Assembly (NCBI RefSeq): GCF_004348315.1
Contig: NZ_SMKC01000044.1
Span: 1 to 34,482, forward strand
Source of the DNA: Streptomyces sp. 8K308
GTDB lineage: Bacteria > Actinomycetota > Actinomycetes > Streptomycetales > Streptomycetaceae
Length of the DNA: 34,482 nt
Direction: 5' to 3'
This document shows positions 15,942-23,845 of the stretch, piece after piece. The first letter of the stretch is position 1. Each line of letters opens with the position of its first letter. Under the pieces are notes generated by a model. The model was not told where the DNA came from. It was given only the letters and a program-made list of their open reading frames with translations, and did no database searches. A program made the translations under genes and the position numbers.

Positions 15942-15947
15942 ATCGTA
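15942..15947 (-). promoter_or_regulatory. Candidate -10 box for a leaderless Phd-like transcript, copy 2
   Basis: TACGAT on the minus strand, six bases before the ATG, as in copy 1. TTGCGC of the inner operator lies 15 bases upstream. The sequence between the boxes differs from copy 1 while both boxes are kept. Confidence 0.4.
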
Positions 15948-15957
15948 CGAGACTCAA

Positions 15958-15988
15958 AAATTGCGCAACATAGATATGTTGCGCAACC
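15958..15988. promoter_or_regulatory. Double palindromic operator TTGCGCAA, copy 2
   Basis: TTGCGCAA cores at 15961-15968 and 15979-15986, 18 bp centre to centre, the same spacing as in copy 1. Flanks of the inner site differ (aaattgcgcaacat) from copy 1, so the conserved core is probably what is recognised. Confidence 0.7.
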
Positions 15989-16017
15989 ATGGAGGCGGCC
16001 CGGCGGGCTGAACACAC

Positions 16018-16060
16018 GAGAGCCCGCAACCAGCGCTGCAACCGCTGACCACGGGCTCTC
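16018..16060 (+). promoter_or_regulatory. Conserved 5'-leader hairpin, copy 2
   Basis: Outer stem gagagcccg / cgggctctc with inner cagcg / cgctg, as in copy 1 (3877-3918). The apical and bulge bases vary between the copies; the stems do not. Confidence 0.55.
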
Positions 16061-16093
16061 ACCCGACCACCAGACGCCACTGGAGGACGAGCC

Positions 16094-16174
16094 GTGCGCA
16101 ACCCTAGCCCCAAGCGACCCCTGACCACCTCTCAGAGACTCGCGACAACACGGGCACTCCGAGGTGCGCGATGA
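16094..16174 (+). CDS. Leader peptide coupled to the WhiB-like gene, copy 2
   Basis: A 26-residue ORF from GTG 16094 (VRNPSPKRPL...), Thr/Arg-rich, behind the ribosome site TGGAGGACGAG. Its TGA overlaps the ATG of the WhiB-like gene (ATGA). It shares only the first residues with copy 1 and is six codons shorter. Confidence 0.6.
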   Translation: MRNPSPKRPLTTSQRLATTRALRGAR

Positions 16175-16431
16175 CCACCCAGGGGAGCCGCCGGATCACG
16201 GCGATGGCCCGCCGTTCCAAGGCGGCCGTGGGCACGGTCGTCAACAGCGACCACGGCCGCGCCGCCTGCGCGGCGAACGTCAAGCTCTTCGAGCAGGTCG
16301 AGTTCTCCGAGGGGCCCGTCCCCTACGCGAAGCGGCTGGAGGCAGCCGCCGTCTGCGACAGTTGCCCGCTGCGCGCCGGATACGGCTTCCGGATCACCAA
16401 CTCCCGCAAGCGGTCGAAGGGCGCTCGATGA
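16171..16431 (+). CDS. Small WhiB-like protein, copy 2 (fourth cysteine replaced by Tyr)
   Basis: An 86-residue protein, the same length as copy 1 and strongly similar (KAAVGTVVNSD.GRAACAA, LFEQVEF, YAKRLEAAAVCDSCPLRAG). Cys33, Cys62 and Cys65 are kept, but the position of the fourth ligand is Tyr71 (codon tac) where copy 1 has Cys71 (tgc). A standard four-Cys [4Fe-4S] cluster could therefore not form in the usual way. The usual G-V/I-W-G-G turn is absent too. ATGA overlaps link it to the leader upstream and the DUF2637 gene downstream. Confidence 0.78.
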   Translation: MTTQGSRRITAMARRSKAAVGTVVNSDHGRAACAANVKLFEQVEFSEGPVPYAKRLEAAAVCDSCPLRAGYGFRITNSRKRSKGAR

Positions 16432-17390
16432 TGGCCCCCAGCGACCACCGGCACGCGCCCAGGGCGATGCCCGGCACCATTCAGCAGCGGGTCCGCGATC
16501 AGGCCGCGTTCATCGCCACCGCGGTGTTCACCGCCTTCCTGCCCGCGGTCCTCGCCATCCTGACGATCACCTCGGCGTGGAACGGATGGGTGAACGTCAT
16601 GGCCCTTCACACCTACCTGGACCAGCCCGGAGTGCTCCCCGGCGTGACGTGGGCCGTGCCGGTCGCCGTCCAGGCGTTCATCATCGCCGGCGAGGCGACC
16701 ATGGTCCTCAACTCCATCCTCCGCCGCCGCTGGATCATGGCCAGCGGCATCGCCGCCACGACCCTCGGCTACACGACCGAGGCCGCCGCACACATCCACT
16801 ACGGCCAGGCGCCCGACCAGATCATCACGATGATCGTGGCCGCCGTCGCCTGCGGCGGCGGCTGGGGCCTGATGGCCGGCCTGATGCACCGAGGCGTGGA
16901 AATCGCCGACGGCCCGGCCACAGAGCACGAAGTCCCCGTCACCCCGACAACGCCAGACTCCCGCGCCGAATACCCCGATCAACCCCGATCAGCCGCCGTC
17001 CACGCCGACCAGGGAGACACCACCGACATCCCCGACTCCGGGTCGGGATCGGCGCCGACCGACGCCCCGATCGGGGCCGCGTCGGCCTCGACTCCGGGCA
17101 CCCATGCCGTCGATGCACCGGCCTCCCCGGTGAAGACCGGTCCGACCGATCGAAGGAGGCGACGCTCCCGCGCGGAGCTGCTCGAGGAGGTCCGCGCCCT
17201 GGACCCCGACCACGTGGCGCTAAGCCCCAACTATGTCGCCGACCGGGTCCGCGTCTCCTGGGCCAACGCCAAGTCCCTGCTCAACGAGACCGGCCGCCTG
17301 GCCGCCTCGGAGCCGCGTCGAACGTCCAGCAGACGAGCGTCGGCCCCGAGGACCTCGACACGGTCCACGACGGGACCCACAGCTCGGTGA
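16428..17390 (+). CDS. DUF2637 membrane protein with C-terminal helix-turn-helix-like region
   Basis: A 320-residue protein overlapping the WhiB-like stop (ATGATG). Residues about 25-150 contain membrane helices (FIATAVFTAFLPAVLAILTI, TWAVPVAVQAFIIAGEATMV, IITMIVAAVACGGGWGLMAG) in the layout of DUF2637/SpdB-like proteins of Streptomyces integrative elements. A long Pro/Asp/Ser-rich linker follows. The end has RRRRSRAELLEEVRAL and LSPNYVADRVRVSWANAKSLL, which look like a small winged or helix-turn-helix domain. Such proteins are thought to help plasmid spread or transfer at the membrane. No FtsK/TraB-type ATPase gene accompanies it in this window. Confidence 0.8.
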   Translation: MMAPSDHRHAPRAMPGTIQQRVRDQAAFIATAVFTAFLPAVLAILTITSAWNGWVNVMALHTYLDQPGVLPGVTWAVPVAVQAFIIAGEATMVLNSILRRRWIMASGIAATTLGYTTEAAAHIHYGQAPDQIITMIVAAVACGGGWGLMAGLMHRGVEIADGPATEHEVPVTPTTPDSRAEYPDQPRSAAVHADQGDTTDIPDSGSGSAPTDAPIGAASASTPGTHAVDAPASPVKTGPTDRRRRRSRAELLEEVRALDPDHVALSPNYVADRVRVSWANAKSLLNETGRLAASEPRRTSSRRASAPRTSTRSTTGPTAR

Positions 17391-17421
17391 GCCGATGCCG
17401 TCCGTGAGCAGCGCATGATGA

Positions 17422-17458
17422 GCAGCGCCGCCACACTGACACGGTGTGGTGGCGCTGC
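17422..17458. terminator. Strong hairpin between convergent genes
   Basis: About 15 bp of stem (gcagcgccgccacac / gtgtggtggcgctgc, one mismatch) around a short loop. It lies between the DUF2637 gene and the coiled-coil gene, so it can serve both. Confidence 0.8.
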
Positions 17459-17546
17459 GTGCTGGCTGTACGCAGCCGACCAGGGCCTTCGGGAGTTCGA
17501 ACATTCGTTGACCGTCGCGCGCACCGCGACGGTCAGCCGAGGACGT

Positions 17547-18176
17547 TCACGACCGCGCGGTCCGGCCCTCCAACACCGCGCGCTGGATGCGACGCAGGTG
17601 CGATGGGTCGAGGCCGGTGGTCTCCCTTACCTCGCCGAAGCGATCGGCGTCCGCTCCGCTGACGCGAGCTCCTTCCTTGCGTGGTGGGAGGGCGTGGGCG
17701 ATGGCCGCGTAGTAGGCGTCGCGCGCGGCGATCACCTCGTCGACGGCCCGCTGGGCCTCCGGAAGTTCGGCGAAGGCGGCGTCCGGTTCAGCCAGTCGCC
17801 GGGGCCGGTTGGTCGCTTCGCGGTAGGCGAGTTCGGCTTCGTGGATGTTGCGGACGTTGCGCTCGGTCTGGTCGATGAGCCGGGCGATCTCGGTCCGCCG
17901 GCCGCGGCCCGGCACCGGTGGGTTCTTCTCGCCGCGAGCACGGCGCGCCTCTCGCTCCTGTTTCTCCTCCTCGCTCAGCGGGTCGACGTGTGAGTCGGCC
18001 AGCAGGCTGTTGCGGCGAGCCTCGCGTTCGGGGAGTTGGGCGCGGAGGCGGTCGAACCGACGCTTGGCCGCCTTGAGGCGGGCGATGGGGTCGGCAGCGG
18101 TCACGCGGACATGCTGGCGAGGGGAGCCAGCCCTCTGCAACTTCCTGGCGTGCCCGGCGAGCGAGATATGGGTCAT
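17547..18176 (-). CDS. Hypothetical charged, coiled-coil-like protein
   Basis: A 209-residue protein. ATG at 18176 overlaps the upstream stop (ATGA), so it is coupled to the HTH gene; a GTG near 18105 (before TAADPIARLKAAKRRF) is the alternative. Residues about 30-160 are rich in Arg, Glu and Ala with heptad-like patterning (RLRAQLPEREARRNSLL, SEEEKQEREARRARGE, IARLIDQTERNVRNIHEAE). The end reads GEVRETTGLDPSHLRRIQRAVLEG, which looks like a small helix-turn-helix. Proteins of this type sit beside the replication or HTH gene in SLP1-like elements; function unknown. Confidence 0.7.
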   Translation of the reverse strand: MTHISLAGHARKLQRAGSPRQHVRVTAADPIARLKAAKRRFDRLRAQLPEREARRNSLLADSHVDPLSEEEKQEREARRARGEKNPPVPGRGRRTEIARLIDQTERNVRNIHEAELAYREATNRPRRLAEPDAAFAELPEAQRAVDEVIAARDAYYAAIAHALPPRKEGARVSGADADRFGEVRETTGLDPSHLRRIQRAVLEGRTARS

Positions 18177-19148
18177 GAAACGGCCGGGAACGCGGCAGCC
18201 TGCTCTCGGTGCTCTTCGCCACAGGTTCGGCACAGGCCCGCGGAGTCCGGGTCGCCACGGCGACGTTGGCAGCCGGAGCACAGCGGCCAGCCGAGGCATT
18301 CCGCGCACCGATCGCGGCCAGGCACCGGTGGCCGGCCGCAGTCCTCGCACTCAGGCAACACCGGGGTGAGGATGTGTTCGCCGAAGCGGGGTGGGGTGTA
18401 GGTCGCGCGCCGCTCGGGCCCGGTGTCCTGCGCCGGCAGACGCACGGGCGCCGGCGGGATGTGGCTGATCCGGCGGGCGAGGAAGCCAGCGGGGTGAGTG
18501 ACCCTAGCGGGCAGAGCGCCAGTCAGTGCAGTGCGCAGGGCGTCCGCGTCCCAGCCGGCCGCCAGGAGGGTCTCAAGCCGCTGTCCTTCGCGGCTGAGGG
18601 CCTGCCCTCCAACGCTGAGGCGCGGTTCCCGCACTCCGATCTCCAGCAACAGCGACACGCCGGCGCTCGCGCTCGCGGGGACGGAGGGAGGGGAGGGGTT
18701 GGTCTTCTGCTGGTTGGTCTTCTTGATCTTGTTCTTCTTAGGGTGCGGATCACCCGACATCGGGTCATCCGTCGTCGGGTTTTCCGACATCGGTGCTGAC
18801 CTGGTCTTTTGCCCGCTGGCGGCCTCGGACGACAGGGTGGGCTGGGGCGAGTCGGTGATGCGGTAGACGGCTGAGCCGAGGCGACCGCGTTCGTCGCGCT
18901 CCTGGTGGCGCTCCAGGTAGCCGTACTTCGAGTTCCTGAAGGCCCGTCATGATGGCCCCGCGCCCCTCCGGGCCGGAGCGGACCAGCGCTTCCACGGTCA
19001 GCCCGTAGCCGTCGCGGTGCGAGGCGATCTCCAGGAACAGCCCGCGCGCCTTCCTGCTCAACCGCCGGTCGCGAGCGAGTTCGTTGGACACCTGCGTGAA
19101 GCGGTCAGCGGCCATGTAGCCGCGCTCGATCCGGCCGTAACGGCTCAT
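18173..19148 (-). pseudogene. Element HTH protein (replication-initiator-like) with zinc-finger tail, frameshifted
   Basis: ATG 19148 begins SRYGRIERGYMAADRFTQVS then ARGLFLEIASHRDGYGLTVE and GRGAIMTGLQELE, the winged-helix N-terminus found in Streptomyces integrative elements. At about 18932 an indel shifts the frame: the expected continuation (YGYLERHQERDERGRLGSAV, YRITDSPQP) is in the next frame and joins without a gap to the part starting MSENPTTDDP. That part ends with paired CxxC motifs (CEDCGRPP, CAECLGWPLCSGC, CRTCGEEH). The total of 976 bases is one more than a multiple of three. It may be a real frameshift or an error; the downstream part could also be translated from ATG 18790. Confidence 0.72.
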
Positions 19149-19566
19149 CGAAACGCCCGGCCAAGTGCGTGGCGGCGCAGCATCGTCGGTGACCTCCGTT
19201 GGCCGTCAAGGCAACTCGAAGCGGCGGCGGACACGAGGCTCCGGCCTCCGGACAGCCGCGTCCGTCGCCTCGGCAAACTAGCGGACGCAACTTCCGGAAA
19301 CCAAGTCCACGAAAGAGGGACAGCGGAGATCTCGTCGAGCACCGCCTCGCATGACCACACCCTGACAGCCATAAACGCTCGTGTATCAGCTCGACGCGAT
19401 CCACCTCGGGCAGACATGGACAAAGTGCGGTAATTGCCAACGATAGCCCAGAAGTCACCTATGATCATTTACGGCCGTTGATGCCACGTGGGGAGTCGCC
19501 CCCGGCCCGCTGGCGGCCACGACGCCGCGGGCTCCATCCAATTCACTCAAGGAGGACAGCCCATCC
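19149..19566. other. Divergent intergenic region between HTH gene and xis
   Basis: 418 bases without a convincing gene. The right half is less GC-rich and contains an ATGATCAT palindrome at 19461-19468. It should hold the promoters of both divergent units. Confidence 0.5.
19434..19465 (+). promoter_or_regulatory. Weak candidate promoter for xis-int
   Basis: TTGCCA at 19434-19439 and TATGAT at 19460-19465, spacing 20 bases, which is longer than ideal. The palindrome ATGATCAT overlaps the -10 and could be an operator. Confidence 0.3.
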
Positions 19567-19764
19567 ATGTCCGAAACCCGTGAACGGCACCTCAGACTCG
19601 CCGAGGTCCTAGCTGAGCTCGGGATGTCGCGCGCCGCCTTCTACCGCATGCGCGTCCGCGGCACCGCGCCCAAAGCGCTGAAGCTCCCCAACGGCCAGCT
19701 CCGCTTCCGTCGAGGCGACCTCGACCGCTGGCTCAACAACTGCGAGGAGAAGATCTCGTGCTGA
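19567..19764 (+). CDS. xis: Excisionase (small MerR-like HTH protein)
   Basis: A 65-residue protein with a winged-helix DNA-binding pattern: LRLAEVLAELGMSRAAFYRM, then RGTAPKALKLPNGQLRFRRGDLDRWL. This is the usual Xis of actinomycete integrative elements, which bends DNA at att sites and steers the integrase to excision. ATG is preceded by a strong AAGGAGGA. Its TGA overlaps the integrase GTG, so the two are coupled. Confidence 0.88.
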   Translation: MSETRERHLRLAEVLAELGMSRAAFYRMRVRGTAPKALKLPNGQLRFRRGDLDRWLNNCEEKISC

Positions 19765-21137
19765 CCTACGACGTCCGCGTCTACACCATCGAGACACGGA
19801 GCGAACGCCCCAAGCCCTACCGCGTGCACTGGCTCGTTGGAAAGCGCAAGTACTCCAAGAGCTACACGCTCAAGGCCCAAGCCGACGGCCGCCGATCGGA
19901 GTTGATGGCGGCCGTGAGAAAGGGCGAACAGTTCGACACCGAGACGGGCCTGCCCGTCTCCGAGATGCGCGCGCTGAATGCCTCGGTCACCTGGTACGAG
20001 CACTCCCGCGCCTTCGTCGCCCGCAAGTGGGACATCCTCCCCGCCAAGTCGCGCCGCAACGTCGCCGACGCCCTGGCCACCATCACCCCGGCCCTGGTGA
20101 AGGGCGAGGCCGGCAAACCAGGACCCCCGTTGCTGCGTCGAGCGCTCTACAGCTGGGCCTACAACAAGAACAGGTGGAACGAGGAGCCGCCGGAGTACTG
20201 CGCCAAGGCCCTGGAATGGGTCGAGGAGCACTCCGTTCCCATGGCTGCCCTTGAGGACGCCGAGGTGCTGCGCAAGGCCCTGGACGCGCTGGCCCAGAAG
20301 CTCGACGGCAAGCCGGCCGCGGCCCGAACCGTCAAGCGCAAGCGAGCATGCCTCAGCGACGCGCTCGGCTTCGCGGTGGAGAAGAAGCTGCTGCCGGGCG
20401 GCATCAACCCGCTGGCCACCATCCGGTCGGTCATTCCCCGCACCGCCGAGCAGGTCGATCCCGACAGCGTGGCCAACCCCCGTCAGGTCCGCCAACTCCT
20501 CGCCGGGGTCAGGGATCAGGGCGACCGCGGCGAGCACTTGGAGGCGTTCTTCGGGTGCTTGTACTACGCGGCCACGCGGCCGGCCGAGGCAATCCACCTG
20601 AAGAAGAACCAGTGCCACCTCCCCAAGCGCGGCTGGGGACGGATCACGCTCCGGCGGGGCATGGTCCGCGCCGGGCGAGGCTGGACCGATGATGGACGGG
20701 CTCACGAGGAGCGCGGCCTGAAGGCGCGGGCGGAGGCGGATTCACGGCCCGTGCCGATCCCGCCGGACTACGTTCAGATGCTGCGTGAGCACATCAAGCG
20801 CTACGGCACCGCCTCGGACGGCCGGTTGTTCCGTACCAGCCGGGGCGGGCTGCTCCAGGAGAGCGGCTACGGGGAGGTGTGGGCGAAGGCCAGGGTCGCC
20901 GTGCTGACCGAGGAAGAGGCCGCCTCGATGCTCGCCCGCAGGCCGTACGACCTGCGTCACGCCGGGGTCTCCTTCTGGCTGAGCTCCGGCGTCGACCCGG
21001 CCGAGTGCGCGCGGCGGGCTGGGCACAGCCTCGCGGTGCTGTTCCGCGTCTACGCCAAGATCCTCGCGCAGAACGAGGAGCGCTCCAACCAGCGCATCGA
21101 GGCCGCGATGCGCGAGTGGGACGATGCCGACAAGTAG
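19758..21137 (+). CDS. int: Tyrosine site-specific integrase of the element
   Basis: A 459-residue tyrosine recombinase. The N-terminal about 90 residues form the arm-binding region (VHWLVGKRKYSKSYTLKAQA), then a core-binding helical domain. The catalytic domain has Arg274 (AATRPAE), Arg400 and His401 in YDLRHAG, His423 in RAGHS, and nucleophile Tyr432 in LFRVYAK. The first His of the H-x-x-R box is Tyr, as is common in actinobacterial integrases. All other key residues are present, so it should be active. It starts with GTG inside the xis stop. It ends 181 bases from the 3' end of tRNA-Tyr, the expected target. Confidence 0.93.
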   Translation: MLTYDVRVYTIETRSERPKPYRVHWLVGKRKYSKSYTLKAQADGRRSELMAAVRKGEQFDTETGLPVSEMRALNASVTWYEHSRAFVARKWDILPAKSRRNVADALATITPALVKGEAGKPGPPLLRRALYSWAYNKNRWNEEPPEYCAKALEWVEEHSVPMAALEDAEVLRKALDALAQKLDGKPAAARTVKRKRACLSDALGFAVEKKLLPGGINPLATIRSVIPRTAEQVDPDSVANPRQVRQLLAGVRDQGDRGEHLEAFFGCLYYAATRPAEAIHLKKNQCHLPKRGWGRITLRRGMVRAGRGWTDDGRAHEERGLKARAEADSRPVPIPPDYVQMLREHIKRYGTASDGRLFRTSRGGLLQESGYGEVWAKARVAVLTEEEAASMLARRPYDLRHAGVSFWLSSGVDPAECARRAGHSLAVLFRVYAKILAQNEERSNQRIEAAMREWDDADK

Positions 21138-21268
21138 CCGCAGTCCCCTCTTCCCCGGGGAACACATGGGGAAGAGAAACTGACTGAGGGTGGGAAAGGC
21201 GCGAGACAGAGCGCGACAAACGCCGCGTTTCGATTCTCGTTCGAGAGCAGTAATCCGGGGCAGCAAAA

Positions 21269-21307
21269 CAGCCCCCCGACCCGGCGTTTTCGCTGGTCAG
21301 AGGGCTG
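21269..21307 (-). terminator. Terminator of tRNA-Tyr
   Basis: A stem of about 13 bp with two mismatches (cagccccccgacc / ggtcagagggctg), followed on the minus strand by TGTTTTGC. It lies 12 bases beyond the tRNA 3' end. Confidence 0.65.
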
Positions 21308-21318
21308 CCTCTTCGCTG

Positions 21319-21400
<82 letters not shown>

Positions 21401-21535
21401 TTGCGATGGGGTAAACGATACCCGATGCGTGGGGGTGGTCCGCCACCCGGTTGGGGCCGGTGGATCCGGGAGGGTGGGTGACTAGGCTGTGCGGCGACCA
21501 CGCTCGATGTGACAGATCCGAGGAGCCTTACCACC

Positions 21536-22024
21536 ATGGCCGACTCCAGTTTCGACATCGTCTCGAAAGTCGACCGGCAGGAGGTCGACAACGCACTCAA
21601 CCAGGCGGCCAAGGAGATCTCGCAGCGGTACGACTTCCGCGGGGTCGGCGCCTCGATCGCCTGGTCGGGGGAGCGGATCGAGATCAGGGCCAACGCCGAG
21701 GAGCGGACGAAGGCGGTGCTTGACATCTTCCAGACCAAGCTCGTCAAGCGCGGGATCTCGCTGAAGGCGCTGGACTCGGGCGAGCCGCAGGCCTCGGGGA
21801 AGGAGTACCGGCTGTACTCCACGATCAAGGAGGGCATCTCCACCGAGGACGCCAAGAAGGTCGCCAAGCTGATCAGGGACGAGGGGCCCAAGGGGGTCAA
21901 GGCTCAGGTGCAGGGCGACGAGTTGCGGGTCAGCTCCAAGAGCAGGGACGCGCTGCAGGAGGTGCAGCGGCTCGTGCGGGAGAAGGACTTCGACTTCGCC
22001 GTGCAGTTCGTCAACTACCGATGA
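21536..22024 (+). CDS. yajQ: YajQ family cyclic-di-GMP/nucleotide-binding protein
   Basis: A 162-residue protein, the usual length for YajQ. It begins [20 protein letters not shown] and has [19 protein letters not shown] and [18 protein letters not shown], the two ferredoxin-like halves of the family. Some members bind c-di-GMP or nucleic acid; the role in Streptomyces is unknown. ATG 21536 is chosen because GAGGAGC precedes it and it gives the family N-terminus. Its stop overlaps the CorA start (ATGA). Confidence 0.93.
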   Translation: MADSSFDIVSKVDRQEVDNALNQAAKEISQRYDFRGVGASIAWSGERIEIRANAEERTKAVLDIFQTKLVKRGISLKALDSGEPQASGKEYRLYSTIKEGISTEDAKKVAKLIRDEGPKGVKAQVQGDELRVSSKSRDALQEVQRLVREKDFDFAVQFVNYR

Positions 22025-23124
22025 TTCGGGGCATCGGCGTGGTCCTGCGGCGGGGTCGGCGGACGCCCGTGGGGGACGGCGCGAAGGTTGACCTGAGCCA
22101 CGGGGCGCGGGAGCCGCTCGGGAGCGCGGTGGTGAACTGCGCCGTGTATCGGAACGGCGTGCGCAGGCAGGGCCGGTTCACCGCGCGGGAGGCGATAGTG
22201 CGGGCGCGCGGCCGGCGGGGCGGGTTCGTGTGGATCGGCCTGCACGAGCCGTCGGAGGCGGAGTTCGCGGAGATCGCCGACCTCTTCGGGCTGCACCCGC
22301 TGGCCGTCGAGGACGCCGTGCACGCGCACCAGCGGCCCAAGCTCGAACGGTACGACGACGCGCTCTTCACGGTGCTGAAGACCGTGCGCTACGTCGAGCA
22401 CACCGAACTGACCGACAGCAGCGAGGTGGTGGAGACCGGCGAGATCATGGTCTTCACCGGCCGGGACTTCGTGGTCACGGTCCGGCACGGCGGGCACGGC
22501 TCGCTGGGGCCGCTGCGCGAGGATCTGGAGGCGACGCCCGAGCAGCTGGCGAAGGGGCCTTCCGCCGTGCTGCACGCCATCACGGACCACGTGGTGGACC
22601 ACTACCTGGAAGTCGCGGCGGCGGTGCGGGACGACGTGGACGAGATCGAGTCGGCGGTGTTCTCCGACTCCCGGGGCCGGGGCGCGAATCCCGGTCAGAT
22701 CTACCAGCTGAAGCGGGAGCTGTTGGAGCTCAGGCGGGCGGTGGCGCCGCTCGACGGGCCGCTGCGGATGCTGGCGGAGAAGGAGCTGCCGATGGTGGAC
22801 ACGGACATCAGGCGCTACTTCCGCGACGTGGCCGACCACCTGTCCCGGGTCACCGAGCAGATCAACGGCTACGACATGCTGATCGACTCGATCCTGCAGG
22901 CCAACCTGGCCCAGGTCACGGTGGCGCAGAACGAGGACATGCGGAAGATCACCGCGTGGGCGGCCATCCTCGCGGTGCCGACGATGGTCTGCGGCGTGTA
23001 CGGGATGAACTTCGACTACATGCCCGAGTTGCACTGGCGATTCGGCTACCCGCTGGTGATCGGCGTGATCCTGGTCACCTGCTATGCGATCCACCGGGGG
23101 TTCCGGCGGAACGGATGGTTGTGA
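22021..23124 (+). CDS. corA: CorA-family magnesium/cobalt transporter
   Basis: A 367-residue protein with a large cytoplasmic alpha/beta domain ([36 protein letters not shown]), a long helix of the funnel (residues about 190-310), then two C-terminal membrane spans. The signature GMN is at 328-330 (CGVYGMNF), followed by acidic MPEL in the loop. This is the diagnostic CorA layout, a pentameric Mg2+ channel in the cytoplasmic membrane. It overlaps the yajQ stop by four bases. Confidence 0.94.
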   Translation: MIRGIGVVLRRGRRTPVGDGAKVDLSHGAREPLGSAVVNCAVYRNGVRRQGRFTAREAIVRARGRRGGFVWIGLHEPSEAEFAEIADLFGLHPLAVEDAVHAHQRPKLERYDDALFTVLKTVRYVEHTELTDSSEVVETGEIMVFTGRDFVVTVRHGGHGSLGPLREDLEATPEQLAKGPSAVLHAITDHVVDHYLEVAAAVRDDVDEIESAVFSDSRGRGANPGQIYQLKRELLELRRAVAPLDGPLRMLAEKELPMVDTDIRRYFRDVADHLSRVTEQINGYDMLIDSILQANLAQVTVAQNEDMRKITAWAAILAVPTMVCGVYGMNFDYMPELHWRFGYPLVIGVILVTCYAIHRGFRRNGWL

Positions 23125-23138
23125 CGCCCGGAGAGGGA

Positions 23139-23166
23139 AGTGGACCTGACGATCGTCAGGTCCACT
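23139..23166 (+). terminator. Perfect 28-bp palindrome after corA
   Basis: agtggacctgacga followed directly by its own complement, 14 bases after the corA stop. It is probably a terminator of yajQ-corA; as a loopless dyad it could also bind a protein. Confidence 0.65.
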
Positions 23167-23217
23167 CCTGACGAAGGGCGGATCCTGGTCAACAGTTCGA
23201 TTGCCTAGGCTGGGGCC

Positions 23218-23832
23218 GTGGATAATGCGATCCTCGACGCCATCGAAGGGTTTGTCGCCACCCCCTGGGTGTACGTGGCGCTCTTCGCCGTCGCGATGCT
23301 CGACGGCTTCTTTCCCGTGGTGCCCAGCGAGACCCTGGTGGTGACCCTGGGGGTCTTCGCGGCGGCCGACGGCAACCCCAACCTGCTCCTCGTCATCCTC
23401 GTCGCCGCCCTGGGCGCCTTCGCCGGGGATCACATCTCCTACTTCATAGGCCGGAAGTCGGGTGAGCGGGTCTTCTCCAGGCTCAAACCCGGCAGCAGGA
23501 CGCACAAGGCCTACGAGCACGTCGGCGACATGTTGCAGAAGCGCGGCGGCCTGGTCCTGGTCGTCGCCCGCTATATTCCGGGCGGCCGCACCGCCGCCAC
23601 GCTCACCACCGGCGCCACCCGCTACCCGTTGAGCCGGTTCTCGCGGTACGACGCGATAGCGGCCGCGAGTTGGGCCGTCTACTCGGCCTGCATCGGCTAC
23701 ATCGGCGGCGCCGCCTTCGAGCACAACCCGCTGCGTGGGGTGGCGCTCGGGCTCGGCCTCGCGCTGGCGATCACCCTCCTGCACGAGGGGGTGCGGTTCC
23801 TGCGCAACCGCAGGGCGTCCGCCGCCGAGTAG
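23218..23832 (+). CDS. DedA family membrane protein
   Basis: A 204-residue protein from GTG 23218. Membrane segments surround the conserved GDHISYFIGRKSGERVF region and the VVARYIPGGRTAATLTTGA motif, with the acidic and arginine residues (Glu in PSET, Arg in ARYIPGGR) typical of DedA/VTT proteins, a lipid-scramblase-related family that helps recycle lipid carriers and keep membrane potential. It ends 13 bases from the convergent lipase gene. Confidence 0.92.
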   Translation: MDNAILDAIEGFVATPWVYVALFAVAMLDGFFPVVPSETLVVTLGVFAAADGNPNLLLVILVAALGAFAGDHISYFIGRKSGERVFSRLKPGSRTHKAYEHVGDMLQKRGGLVLVVARYIPGGRTAATLTTGATRYPLSRFSRYDAIAAASWAVYSACIGYIGGAAFEHNPLRGVALGLGLALAITLLHEGVRFLRNRRASAAE

Positions 23833-23845
23833 CCGCGCGGGGCGC

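Noticed and set aside
16164..16427. Upstream extension of the DUF2637 frame
   Set aside because: It overlaps the WhiB-like gene out of frame; ATG 16428 gives the family N-terminus and matches copy 1.
19145..19468. Minus-strand 107-codon frame upstream of the HTH gene
   Set aside because: No ribosome site, no recognisable motif, and it lies in the divergent promoter region.
22015..23784. Long minus-strand open frame opposite corA and dedA
   Set aside because: Arg/His/Pro/Val-rich composition and complete overlap with two well-recognised genes on the other strand.
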